A stretch of 64,000 bases of DNA, taken from assembly GCA_946965045.2 (NCBI GenBank), contig OX337228.1, positions 5,766,001 to 5,830,000 on the forward strand. Direction: 5' to 3'. The notes below the pieces were generated by a model. The model did no database searches. It saw only the letters and a list, made by a program, of their open reading frames with translations, and was not told where the DNA came from. Every line of letters begins with the position of its first letter. Positions within the stretch are counted from its first letter, which is position 1. This document shows, piece by piece, positions 20,526 to 30,189 of the stretch. This DNA comes from Epithemia pelagica. Its lineage: Eukaryota > Bacillariophyta > Bacillariophyceae > Surirellales > Surirellaceae. A program made the translations under genes and the position numbers.

Positions 20526-22536
20526 ATGAGAGCAATGGTTCCCCGACGATTGATCATCTTGCTACATGTTATATTGTTCCAAAGTATTCGCACAAGCTGT
20601 TTCAGTCTTTTTACCAATCTTCCACTGTGCTCTCACTCGAGAGATGGACTGTATTCTACCAAGAACGATGACGATGTAGAGGATGTTGTGAGGGAGGGCA
20701 TTGGGATTGGCATTGACTTGGGCAGTGAGTATTGTATCGTTGATCTCATCATCCAACGAGAGAATCAAAAATCCGTCTCACCTCTCGCCAATCATGATAA
20801 TGACAGCAACCTTTTCCGCAGTCGCATATCTCAAGGATGGTAAAACTCCCACGATTATTCCCATCCCCGAAAACGGTAGAACAATGGCCTCGCTGGTCTC
20901 CCTTGACCAAGATGGCGTTGCCACGGTTGGCCGAAAAGCGGAAGAAAGTTGCAACCAAGAGCCGTATCGAAACGTGAAACGAGTGATTGGTACAGGGGGA
21001 AAGCTTTCGGCCGAAACAATCAAAGTAGTGCCCTTCTTGAGACCCAGCGCCACGGGCAAGAGTTTTAAGAATAACAATCTGGCCAATCAGATTTCCGATG
21101 CTCAAGAGCATCCCTCTTTGTTGGTTTCTCAGTCAAACTCGACCGAGTTGATTCGACCCGAAATTATTTCATCCCATATTGTACAAACACTGAAACGTGT
21201 GGCCCAAGAATATACCGGATGCAACGTGACCCGAGCCGTGATTGGTGTCCCTGCCTACTTTCACGACGAACAACGCGAGGCAACCAAACGGGCCGCCGAA
21301 CTAGCTGGGTTTGAAAAGGTCAAGTTGTTGAGAGAACCGGAAGCTGCTGCTCTTGCCTATGGGATTGGAAAGCAACAAGTCACAGCCATGGAAAACGAAA
21401 TTGACGATACAGACAATGACGATGAATTGGTGTTGGTCTTTGATCTTGGTGGTGGTACCTTTGATGTCAGCATGCTGTTGGTGGGAGGAGGTTTGACGGA
21501 AGTACTTTGTACATCCGGAAATGCGGGTCTGGGCGGATCCAACTTTGACGCACGGCTTGCCGATTATTTTCAGCGTCTGTTGAACCTGCATGGGAGTTCC
21601 ACCACCACCACATGGTCCGAAGCCAGTTTGAGTTGCATAGTACAGGCGGCCGAGTGGACTCGCATTTATCTGAGCAATAACAAAAGGGTATCCTTGGCCT
21701 TGCCCCTGGAGGAACAGGCCTGGCGTACCATGGATTCTCCGGACACTGTCATTCTGAAATCATCCAGTCATCATCCGCCGAACAGTACAGCCTCGGGTGT
21801 GAGCAATTCCACGCACGTTCTGTGTGTACTGTCTCGTCGAGATATGGAAAGTCTCTTTCTCAAGGAGTTGCAAGACTTGTTGAGGCCCGTTCGAGAAGTC
21901 GCCATTATGGCGGGCGCCTTGCTTCCGGGTGACACGAGCCCGGCCCTCGCCGAAGCGGCCCTGGATATGGAGGAAGAATTTCAAAGCACTGCCTTGTTCT
22001 TTGACGACTTTTACAATACGGAAAATCCACAACCAGACCCTGACATTACAAATGTGGACAATGACAATGAGAATCTGTTACTCCACATTCAAGAGATGGA
22101 CGCCAAAGCGGTCAAGAAGGCACAACAACGTGGCCGAAAAAAGGCACGGAACTTGTCCAAACAAGAACGAAAATTCCGACAAGAGAAACGCAAACTCACC
22201 CAAGGTTCTTCTTCTTCTTCTCCGAATACTAACACCGCTGGTGAAGGGATCAAGGTCCGAGATGGTATTGCCGGACGGCCCATTTCTCGCGTCGTGTTGG
22301 TGGGTGGAGCCACACGCATGCCTGCCGTGGGACGACTGGTGGGAGCTCTGACCGGCACGGTCCCTCAAAAGACGATCAACCCGGATGAAGCAGTCGCATT
22401 GGGTTGCGCGGTACATGTAGGAATTCTCGATGGAGCACAAGATATGGGAACAGTCCTAAATCCGATGCAAGCCGCCATCCTCAAAGCAGTGGCCATGCAA
22501 AAAGCCAAAGAGGGCAAGAGCCTACTCGACGACTAG
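20526..22536 (+). CDS. Secretory-pathway Hsp70-like protein, ATPase domain only
   Basis: Two exons (20526-20724 and 20807-22536, 82 bp intron) encode 642 residues; splicing restores GIDLGTTFSAVAYLKDG. Residues 1-24 form a hydrophobic signal peptide, so the protein enters the ER or, less certainly, a plastid. Hsp70 nucleotide-binding signatures follow: GIDLGTTFS near 62, VPAYF-DEQREATKRAAELAG near 220, the phosphate-2 loop DLGGGTFDVS near 275, and the adenosine motif VVLVGGATRMP near 560. A lysine-rich insert of about 140 residues (about 415-555) separates the last two. The protein ends about 45 residues after INPDEAVALGCAVHVGIL, so there is no substrate-binding domain, and no KDEL-type ending (it ends SLLDD). 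In having only the ATPase domain it resembles the HSPA13/STCH type, but the insert differs. Confidence 0.88.
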
Positions 22537-22618
22537 TCACTTTTTTGTGGAACCTTTTCAAACGGCTATCCGACAATGTCGGTCGTTAACAGTATGGCTA
22601 CAATGACAAGAGGTGCTC

Positions 22619-23134
22619 TCAGCTCGAATCACGAGGGAACAAAATACTGTTTGGCATCATATCTCCTACTTTTGTAGCCTCGTCATAATACACTTTCCTC
22701 TCCTCCTCCGTGTAGAATTTTGCAAATGGAGCTTGTTTTGGAGGAACGAAGCGCCCACGCTCATGTTCCATAATGTACTCCGCTTCACTGACAACTCGGT
22801 TCAACTTGTTGCCATATGCCATGTCGGCAATATTCCCCAATACCAGTCCACCGACGACAATGGGAATGCCCACCAAGCCTGGTACCGCCCGTCCCGTGGC
22901 ACGAGCGATTCCCACCCCTGTCACAAGCGTAACCCAGGCACTTCCAAAAATGCACAAGGTATCTCGTGCCCGGGCAATGTTCAACGACAATTGTACCTCT
23001 CGTTGCATCATGGCACGTCGGGCAATCTCGTCTTCGACATTTTGCTTGATGTGTTGCAGAAATTTCGTTCCCTTGTTGTTGGAATTCTCCTCTCCACTGT
23101 CTGTCTTGGAAGCCTTGCTTGTAGATCCGCCCAT
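22619..23134 (-). CDS. PLGRKT-like (plasminogen receptor KT family, DUF2368) membrane protein
   Basis: 171 residues in one exon. An N-terminal MGGSTSK fits an N-myristoylation site. A polar helical segment with REVQLSLNIARARDTLCIFG is followed by two hydrophobic segments at about 63-80 and 85-105 (VTLVTGVGIARATG, VPGLVGIPIVVGGLVLG), then DMAYGNKLNRVVSEAEYIMEHE. This last string corresponds to the family motif (YGT-lerm-eAE-Ileee). The animal protein is a small two-pass membrane protein; outside animals its role is unknown and a plasminogen function would be meaningless here. The gene is convergent with the Hsp70-like gene (82 bp between stops) and divergent from PAF1. Confidence 0.8.
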   Translation of the reverse strand: MGGSTSKASKTDSGEENSNNKGTKFLQHIKQNVEDEIARRAMMQREVQLSLNIARARDTLCIFGSAWVTLVTGVGIARATGRAVPGLVGIPIVVGGLVLGNIADMAYGNKLNRVVSEAEYIMEHERGRFVPPKQAPFAKFYTEEERKVYYDEATKVGDMMPNSILFPRDSS

Positions 23135-23496
23135 GGTGCCAATGTTCTTATTCCTATCGTCTTGACTCTTGACGTCGTCAATGGTGATTGCAAATAATGT
23201 TATTGCTTACCCATTGGAAATCGCAATGCTTCAATCCAAGATTTCTCTGGAACGACGGGATTGGCGGAAGTGTAAAGATACCGACAGTCGCGCTTATCGC
23301 GTTCTTGTGGGGGAGGTCTCCGATGGAAAAGGGGTCGGCACCTCGTCAAAGAATCGAAAAGGGGTCGGAGGAGTCGGCCCCTCGTCCAAGAACACTTTTG
23401 CGTCGTCGTTCTTCATGGCCCCGAAGGCAAAAAGTTCATGGCAAGTCCAAGCACGTTGACAACCACACAACAAACAACGAGAGTAACAGGAATAGG

Positions 23497-25340
23497 ATGG
23501 AAGATGAAGATGCGAGACACAAGAGGGAGGAGCAAGAGCGGCGTGCGAAACGAAAGGTGAGGAGGGACCAATCGAAGGACGGACCAATGGTCGATCCTCG
23601 TGATATAATAATGACATATACACACATGGTCTTTGGTGTTTCATGCTGACCATTCATGTCCATCCTCTTTTTGCCGGTCTTTACTTGTAGGCTCACAAAG
23701 CATTGAAATCGGATGCTCAAAAAGAAAAGGATCGACGTGGAAAAGAGTATCGACAAAAAATTTTGGAACAGCATGCGTCGGGACAACAAGACCATGCCGC
23801 CAAGAAACAAAAACTCATGACCGATGCTGCCGAGACAAGTGGCTCGTCTCAGTTTCAAAAACTATTTGAACAGAGAGCACAAGGCTTTCAGGTCGATTTT
23901 CGGTTTCGAAATGCACCACCTCGACCTCCCGTCGGTCCTTGCTTTGTGGGTCAAAGTCTCGAAGATGTGTTGTTGGAACATGCCCAACATTATCGGGCAT
24001 TGAACACGGTCGAAGTGTACCATCGATGGAGACTCCATAATGAAAGTGATCTCGGTGTTCCCTTGGCGCCTTCCGCAATGGATGTCAAATCCTACACAGC
24101 TGTCCCCAAGAATATGCCTTTACCAGTCCTTCATCCCGATGACGAAGCCCTATTGAACTGGAAGGGTCCTTTGGGAGACACGGCTGCCGAGGAACTCAAG
24201 TTGAAACGAGATCGGGCCCGTGCTGCCGCTCGAGCGGCTGCGGCCGGACGAAGTCTCCCGGCCCATACACTCTCCTCACCCGCCGTTCCGACTACGGCAT
24301 CCGCCGCTTCGGCCGGCAAGGACAAGAAACTCTTTTCGCGCGTTCTCAAAGAGGAAGGAGCCATGCCAACCTTTATGAAGAAAACCACCTATTTGTCGAA
24401 TGACTATTCCCGAAAAGTTCATGATTTCAAATCATTGGCGCAAACGAAACAACAACTTGCCAGAGATCTGGAGAAGAAACAGGCCGATATGGCCCAACGC
24501 AGGTCAGCGGCAGCAATCGTCAAATCGTTTGAAGAGAGTGCTTACCTCGTTCATCCTTCCAAGAAGGGGTTGAAACCGAAGAAAGTTTATTCGGTCCTGC
24601 CGGCAGTTGAGTATTGGAGTCTACCCTTTACACATTTGGTCATTGACAAAAAGCCAACTCTACCGGAAAGGCACACACAGTCGGACTTGCAAGAGAGTAT
24701 CGTTGCAAATGTCGAGAAACCAGATCAGAATGCACGAATGACCAGTGAGCTCTTTGTTCCCACCCGGCGGGAAGAAGAGGAATATCAAGACCGTTACGAA
24801 GCCGTTCAAACGTTTGATCTCGATGTGATTCCGCTTCGGGATGAAGATTCTCCATATGTTCACTTTTGTCTGGCCCTTGATCCAGAATCTGGAGTAGCGG
24901 GTTACATACCAATTTCCTCTCGGATCCAGCTCTCGACGGGGCGTCCCTCGAGGCCTGTCCTGCGTTCCATTCGGCAACGCCCCGAAACCACCGCTGAGCA
25001 AACGACACGAGAGATTCGCGTGGCAGAAATGGATTTGGACTTGGCAGAGAAGCACAATGTTGACCAAGATGATGATGACGACGATGATGATGATGATGAC
25101 TTGGGCTTTTCTTCGCGACCAGCAAATACCAGCGCTGACGCGAAAAATGACGATGGGGAAGACGACTTTGGAGATGACGACGATGATGATGATGATGACG
25201 ACGACGATTCGGGAGACGGTACGTATTTAGTGTTTTGCTTCGTATTTCGCAGCTTTCCAATTTCTAATAACTTGTTTGTGTTATTTGTGGTTTTAGAGGC
25301 GTTGTTTGGAGGCACGAACACGATTGTTGCAGAAAGTTGA
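23497..25340 (+). CDS. PAF1: RNA polymerase II-associated factor 1 (PAF1 complex)
   Basis: Core subunit of the nuclear Paf1 elongation complex. Three exons (23497-23556, 23691-25218, 25297-25340) give 543 residues. Exon 1 encodes only 20 highly charged residues (MEDEDARHKREEQERRAKRK). Family features are FDVRFRN-like VDFRFRNAPP-RPPVGPCF near residue 85, WRLHNESDLGVPL, MKKTTYLSNDY (family W(M/L)RKTEYIS), and the YEAVQTFDLDVIPLRD to YVHFCLA segment. A long poly-Asp tail (GAT/GAC repeats at 25067-25100 and 25175-25208) precedes the end, also typical of PAF1 orthologues. The last intron is 78 bp, a multiple of three without a stop, so its retention would add 26 residues instead of breaking the frame. 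Confidence 0.9.
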
Positions 25341-25917
25341 AAAGATAATAGCTCGGTAAAACAGTAAAAACTCGATGCGATTCTCGAAATATTCTCAATG
25401 CTTTTACTGTCATTGAGCTCAAATCCTCTTCGCAACGAAAGGACGAGCTTCGTGTCATGCAGGGCTGATGTTGGATTCTAGATCGAAAGATATAAGATTG
25501 GTTTTCAACTTCAAATATCTTGAGCAATAAGTCTTGCTAGGTAGTCCCTAAGCATCGCATGCCTGCACTCGTAGGTCGTATTATAAACGACAACACTACT
25601 TATTTGAATCAAACAACTACGTATGTATCCGCGGAACTGTTGCGATTTCTCTGTACGCATCGAGTCCGAGAAAGACGACACCACATACTAATCCCCGCAG
25701 TTTGAATGTCTCGACCAAAACCCATTCAAAACCACTCAAAAAACAACATCTGGAATGTCAACTACTGCAAGCGTTCCTTTTGCTTTTGGGTCGTCATTTT
25801 GGGTCCATCATTTTTGCATCCCGCAGCCTGTTACAACGTCCTAAATGGTATGTTCCCTACTTCCGTGAAGGCACATTTTCTGGTTTCTCCATCGACTCGA
25901 AGCAACCGACTTCCAAC
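25341..25917. other. Convergent spacer downstream of PAF1
   Basis: 577 bp between the PAF1 stop and the stop of the DLLPW repeat gene. Open frames here are antisense shadows that continue into the neighbouring gene. No repeat or RNA gene was recognised. Confidence 0.4.
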
Positions 25918-27663
25918 CTAGTGGGCTTGAACCAGATTGTGGGACGGATCCCATGGAAGGAGATCAACATCTTTCTTTTCGATATCCATACCAATCGTCT
26001 CGTCAATGAGCCGGTACATGGTCTCTCGTTTGGGTTCCCGAAGAACTGCATACCAATCATTAGCTTTCTTTCGGCGTCGAGCATCTGCCAAATCAAGTAC
26101 AATGTCCTTGGATCCCTGCTCTTTTTCCTTTCTCTTTTTGACCTCTTCGTCCAGCATCTCACCGAGTTTTGCAAAATCCAGCAAGGCTCCGTTCTTGATC
26201 CATGGGAGGAGATCCACATCCTTTTCCTTAATATCCAAGGACTCCGTCTCGTTGACGACTTGCTTGAATGTATGTCGCTTGGGTCCAGAAAGACGAGTGT
26301 ACCATCGATAGGCACATTCCAAGGGAGAGTTACCTTGTGTGACAGGAGGAGGCCTCTGACTGCGGCGTTTGTACTGTATTTCATCTTTCAAGCGTTGTCG
26401 CTCTCGTTCTTCGATTCGAAGACGTTCGATTTCTTTTCGGCGGTTTCGAATGTCATTCATTTTGGAGTCATCGTCGTCGTCCAAAACAAACCGTTTAGTA
26501 GGATCCCATCGTAGCAAATCAGCATCATCGCTGATAAAGCCCTTGGAAGGATCGTTGCGAATGCGTTCCACGAATCTTTCTTTCGTTGGTTTGCCGAGAC
26601 CTTTCCACAAGGCCTTGACTTCTCGACGTCGAACTTCGGCGTCGATTTTCTCATGAAGCTTGGGGTAGTCCAGATCTTTCCCATTCTTCTTCCAAGGAAG
26701 CTCGTCAATGTCTGTTGGGAGAATCTCAAGACCCTCTGTCTCTCGAACGGCAGCTTTCATGGTGTCTCTCTTGGGCTGGGCAAGCATTTCAAAACAGCGA
26801 TAGGCTCGTTCGACCGGCGAATCTCCATCGGTGGTAGCCGGAGGGAGCTGGCGGCGAGCATCGAGCTCTTCTTGTCGCCGACGGCGTTCCGCATCTTCTT
26901 TGCGGCGGCGTTCGGCCTCTTCAGCTTCACGACGGAGGCGCTCTTCTTCTTCGCGACGACGACGTTCCGCTGCTAGACGCGCTTCCTCTTCGCGTCGGCG
27001 CCTCTCTTCTTCCTCTCGACGCCGACGTGCCTCTTCTTCAGCCCGACGACGACGCTCTTCTTCTTCTCGACGGCGTCGTTCCTCCTCGGCACGACGACGT
27101 GCTTCTTCTGCTTCACGACGGAGGCGCTCTTCTTCGAGGCGCTTGCGCTCCGCTTCCTTTCGACGACGTTCCGCCTCTTCAGCTTCTCTCCGGCGACGTT
27201 CAGCTTCTTCTGCTTCTCTACGAAGACGTTCCGCCTCCTCTGCTTCTCTTCTGCGACGTTCCGCTTCCTCAGCAGCTTTCCGGCGACGTTCTGCTTCTTC
27301 GGCAGCCTTTCGACGACGCGCTTCTTCGGCTGCTTTGCGGCGAGCCTCCTCTTCTTGTTCCGCTCTCAACATATCCTGGATCGCCTTGTCAGTATCAAAA
27401 TTCGATGTTCCATTTTGAAGCTTTTCATATTCCGCTCGATCAAGGCGCTGGTTGTGGTTCCACGGCAAAAGGTCGACATCCGCTTCCGTGATATCGATCC
27501 CCGGCGTGGTTCGAACGTGCTTGAGCATCATTTTGTAATTGGGCATGGCCCAGCGAGAATGCCATTGATAAGCACGGGCACGACGCACTTTCTTGGAGTT
27601 ATAGTCATCATCTTGAATGGTTTTGGTCGTCTCAAGACCTCCAACTCGACGGCGTTGTGTCAT
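25918..27663 (-). CDS. DLLPW-repeat protein with a long charged alpha-helix
   Basis: One exon of 581 residues from the first ATG (MTQRRRVGG). I do not recognise a named family. Five related units of about 50 residues are visible, starting near residues 30, 285, 346, 451 and 529. The shared pattern is an aromatic pair, L..PKR.TM...V.ET.G.DI...D[VI]D.LPW, then a short charged loop and L[DD]..KL. The third unit is most divergent (DADLLRW). Between units 1 and 2 lies about 170 residues of almost pure E, R, A and K in heptad-like runs (EEAERRRREAEEAERRR), which predicts a coiled coil or a single alpha-helix. No signal peptide, membrane segment or catalytic motif is seen. A copia retroelement sits about 445 bp upstream of its start, in the opposite orientation. 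Confidence 0.75.
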   Translation of the reverse strand: MTQRRRVGGLETTKTIQDDDYNSKKVRRARAYQWHSRWAMPNYKMMLKHVRTTPGIDITEADVDLLPWNHNQRLDRAEYEKLQNGTSNFDTDKAIQDMLRAEQEEEARRKAAEEARRRKAAEEAERRRKAAEEAERRRREAEEAERLRREAEEAERRRREAEEAERRRKEAERKRLEEERLRREAEEARRRAEEERRRREEEERRRRAEEEARRRREEEERRRREEEARLAAERRRREEEERLRREAEEAERRRKEDAERRRRQEELDARRQLPPATTDGDSPVERAYRCFEMLAQPKRDTMKAAVRETEGLEILPTDIDELPWKKNGKDLDYPKLHEKIDAEVRRREVKALWKGLGKPTKERFVERIRNDPSKGFISDDADLLRWDPTKRFVLDDDDDSKMNDIRNRRKEIERLRIEERERQRLKDEIQYKRRSQRPPPVTQGNSPLECAYRWYTRLSGPKRHTFKQVVNETESLDIKEKDVDLLPWIKNGALLDFAKLGEMLDEEVKKRKEKEQGSKDIVLDLADARRRKKANDWYAVLREPKRETMYRLIDETIGMDIEKKDVDLLPWDPSHNLVQAH

Positions 27664-28107
27664 GGTGGTTCTACACACTCTCTTTGTTACTGCCACGGAG
27701 GAGGCAAATAATATTGACCGTCGAAACTCTCCCCAACCCCCAACCTGTCGTCGATCGATGGACGGTGATCTCTCCCAGATTCTACAAGGGCGCTACCATA
27801 CCAGCCTAGAACTACGGCAATTATAAGTTTTCGGAACTATCAAGTGTATGTTGGGCAAGATCAACACGATGGGCGCGAAGCGTTCGAAGCCAGCCCTACT
27901 GTTTTCGCCTATACCATTAAATGTTGAGAAGAGGAAATGGGGTATATGTAGTGTACGAAGATATGAGAGAATCGGGAATGATGTCTCGTTGGGCGGGAAT
28001 CCGATTATTGATTGGGCCTGGAAAAGCTTACGATTCTCACGGACCGCGCACGAACGGACTATACCAAATACCAAAGTTCAGAAAAGCTTCCACCGCATTC
28101 GGACTGT
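27664..28107. other. 5' flank of DLLPW gene up to the retroelement
   Basis: 444 bp between the start codon of the DLLPW repeat gene and the left terminal repeat of the copia element. This must contain whatever promoter sequence remains on the proximal side of the insertion. Small frames are present but none is convincing. Confidence 0.45.
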
Positions 28108-28219
28108 CCAAGAAACGGTCGCGGTATTGAGCGAGATTTTAGCGAAACATAGACCTCTAGGTTAGAGGATCCTAATAGTCACTCTTTTGAAATATGACTG
28201 GTATCATGACCGAATTTTG
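28108..28219 (+). repeat. Left long terminal repeat (5' LTR), 112 bp
   Basis: Identical over 112 bp to 34311-34422. It starts CCAAGAAACGG and ends CCGAATTTTG. This is short for an LTR. Its position next to a PBS-like string supports the right boundary. Confidence 0.85.
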
Positions 28220-28232
28220 GTTTATCAGACCC
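28217..28232 (+). other. Candidate primer binding site
   Basis: The string TTGGTTTATCAGACCC directly abuts the left LTR and resembles the complement of an initiator methionine tRNA 3' end (TGGTATCAGAGCC is the usual copia form), with an inserted T and one mismatch. The match is partial, so the primer tRNA is an inference. Confidence 0.45.
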
Positions 28233-28662
28233 AATGACTCTGAATCCGAAGGAAAAGCTAAGGCACAATGGGCCTGGGAAGGTCGTGAAATATCTAGATC
28301 GGACAGAAAAGGTCCATAATGATCTGCTCATGGAAGATTATAGTATATCTTCTACCCATCTTAGAATATGTTCAGCCTGCAACGGGGAGTGAACAAGATT
28401 GGGTTAGGGGTGCGGTCAGCTTATGCGCGCACCCTGGGCAATGGCGGACGCGCCACTCCTTGCCGTTGAAAGGAGAAGCCTGCCATGCGCCATGCGATAA
28501 TACAATATCACTTATGTGACGCTGGACGATAATGCAGCTGTGCACGCTTTCTACCTTCTGGATCGCCAGTGAATGAGGTCGTAAGAAAAGATGAAGTGCA
28601 ACACACTTCCGAATACCTGAAAGTCTGAAAGAGTCCCAAGATCTTAAGAAGAAACATCAACC
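28233..28662 (+). other. Retroelement untranslated leader
   Basis: About 430 bp between the primer-binding-site-like string and the Gag ATG. It has no substantial open frame. By position it would be the 5' leader, holding any packaging and dimerisation signals; none can be identified by eye. Confidence 0.5.
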
Positions 28663-30189
28663 ATGGCGATGCCCGCACCTCCTGCTCCTCCTGTTCCGCC
28701 GCCAGCACCTCTGACTGCTGCGCAACTTCTCACCCAAGTAAACGACTACTTCCAAAACGTTTTGATGATTGCGGACCAGGATGTTCGAGACGCCTTGAAT
28801 GGTCAAGGTCTCGTCTCTATCGGCGATTTCGAAGGTCTCACGGAAGATGACATCGCCGAAATCTGCAACAATGCCAGGAAGCCGGGTGGAACCATCCCGA
28901 ATCCAGCATATGATCCAGCTAACCCAGTTGCTGGAGTCCCTCAGACAATTACAAACCCCGGAGTCCTTGTTGGGCATGTGATTGAGAAGCGTCTGAAGAT
29001 GGTACGATACTACGTCCATCATCTCCAGAAAGTGTCGAGAACTTTTGATCCTGCTGCGAGTCATGCTAATTTACAAGGCTTACAGAATCTTTATCGTTTC
29101 AAGACGAGTGAGGACGAATATGACAACGATATTGACCTCCCCGAACGTCTCATTGCGGTTGAGAACATTCGAGTTGTCTTAGAAGATTTGGACAACTACT
29201 TGGAGCGAAAGAGGGGATGTACCGGAATCCCTTTAGCTGCCTACACTCGTGTGGTACAAGCAATTCCTCCTCTCAACCGCGATCCTGGGTATGCGACTCC
29301 AAGCATCTCAGCTGAACTAATCAGGCGTGCACCTCACAATGGTCCAACGGCTCTCACCGACAACGAAGCTGTTTGGGACGCTGTACGCCATGTTACCCAT
29401 GATGGCCCCGGATGGGGATGGGTACAGTCCTTTAGCCGAACTCGGAATGGTCGTCAAGCTTATTTGGCCTTGAAAAGCCATTATTTCGGAGACGCCTACC
29501 AGACGAGACTTCGTGCAAAGGCTGATCAAACATTGGAAACCAATTACTACGATGGCACCAAACGCCATTATACTTATGAAAAATACATTGAGTCCTTGCA
29601 GAGGGCTTTCACTGACTTGGAATCTACAGGAGAGTTCGTTAGCAATGAGAGAAAAGTTCGTGTACTAATGACAGGAGTGCACGATCCTCGGTTGGAGAGC
29701 GCCAAGAATACGATCTTGGCAACACCAGAACTGCGAGTGTCCTTTGAAGTTGCATCAAACTATATGGCAGAAGTCCTTGACAACAAGGTTTCCTATAGCG
29801 CAACGACGCGGAAAGCCAGAATCTCCGCTGTTCAAGTAAATTATAAGAAGAATGGAGGACAAGGTAATAACAAGAACAATAACAAGAACAAGAATGAAGA
29901 CAACAAGAATTTCAATCCGAATCGCTATTTCCCATTCACCCAATGGATTAAGCTCACTAAAGAGCAACAACAAATGGTTCGAAGCGTACGAGATGCGCAA
30001 AACAGCAGCACCAAGAAAAGGAGTGCATCTGCGATTCAGTCGTCTGGCAAGAAGAAACAGAAAAATGACGGTGGATCGACCACGACGACAGAAGACACAT
30101 CAAGTAGTGATGGAGAACAAAATGAAGAAAAGGAATTGGGAATTGGCGCCATCATGAGCCAAAGGAAGAAAGGAAAGAACCGTGTCTGA
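28663..30189 (+). CDS. gag: Copia Gag polyprotein
   Basis: 508 residues starting at an ATG in CAACCATGG context and ending at a TGA. A Pro/Ala-rich N-terminus (about 25 residues) leads into a largely helical capsid-like region, including WDAVRHVTHDGPGWGWVQSF and LKSHYFGDAYQTRLRAKAD, which fits a Gag multimerisation segment. The C-terminal part is Asn/Lys-rich and basic, followed by FPFTQWIKLTKEQQQMVRSVR, a pattern I associate with stramenopile copia Gag. No CCHC zinc knuckle is present; the Asn/Lys-rich stretch could bind nucleic acid instead. The TGA is immediately followed, in the same reading frame, by the Pol open frame. Confidence 0.85.
   Translation: MAMPAPPAPPVPPPAPLTAAQLLTQVNDYFQNVLMIADQDVRDALNGQGLVSIGDFEGLTEDDIAEICNNARKPGGTIPNPAYDPANPVAGVPQTITNPGVLVGHVIEKRLKMVRYYVHHLQKVSRTFDPAASHANLQGLQNLYRFKTSEDEYDNDIDLPERLIAVENIRVVLEDLDNYLERKRGCTGIPLAAYTRVVQAIPPLNRDPGYATPSISAELIRRAPHNGPTALTDNEAVWDAVRHVTHDGPGWGWVQSFSRTRNGRQAYLALKSHYFGDAYQTRLRAKADQTLETNYYDGTKRHYTYEKYIESLQRAFTDLESTGEFVSNERKVRVLMTGVHDPRLESAKNTILATPELRVSFEVASNYMAEVLDNKVSYSATTRKARISAVQVNYKKNGGQGNNKNNNKNKNEDNKNFNPNRYFPFTQWIKLTKEQQQMVRSVRDAQNSSTKKRSASAIQSSGKKKQKNDGGSTTTTEDTSSSDGEQNEEKELGIGAIMSQRKKGKNRV
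30187..30189 (+). promoter_or_regulatory. Candidate readthrough stop (UGA) between gag and pol
   Basis: The Gag stop reads GTC TGA CAA TCT, and the Pol frame continues in the same phase without another stop for over 1300 codons. No ATG is needed or well placed for Pol. UGA followed by C is known to be the leakiest stop context, so translational readthrough is the simplest way to make Gag-Pol. Confidence 0.6.

Noticed and set aside
20413-20535. 41 codon N-terminal extension of ZPR1 (KNQKNQKN)
   Set aside because: It would start at TTG, consists of the translated tandem repeat and overlaps the divergent Hsp70-like start.
25702-26514. 270 codon plus-strand frame
   Set aside because: It runs antisense over the repeat units of the DLLPW gene and shows no domain.
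26831-27418. 195 codon plus-strand frame of Arg and Ser (RRRSASSAS repeats), resembling an SR protein
   Set aside because: It is the antisense of the E/R/A-rich helix of the DLLPW gene; codons for E, A and R read as S, R and A on the other strand. The DLLPW frame has domain repeats on both sides, so it is the real one.
28108-28219. TG...CA termini for the retroelement LTR
   Set aside because: No TG/CA pair fits the limits of the identical repeat; the repeat starts CC(C)AAG and ends TTTTG.
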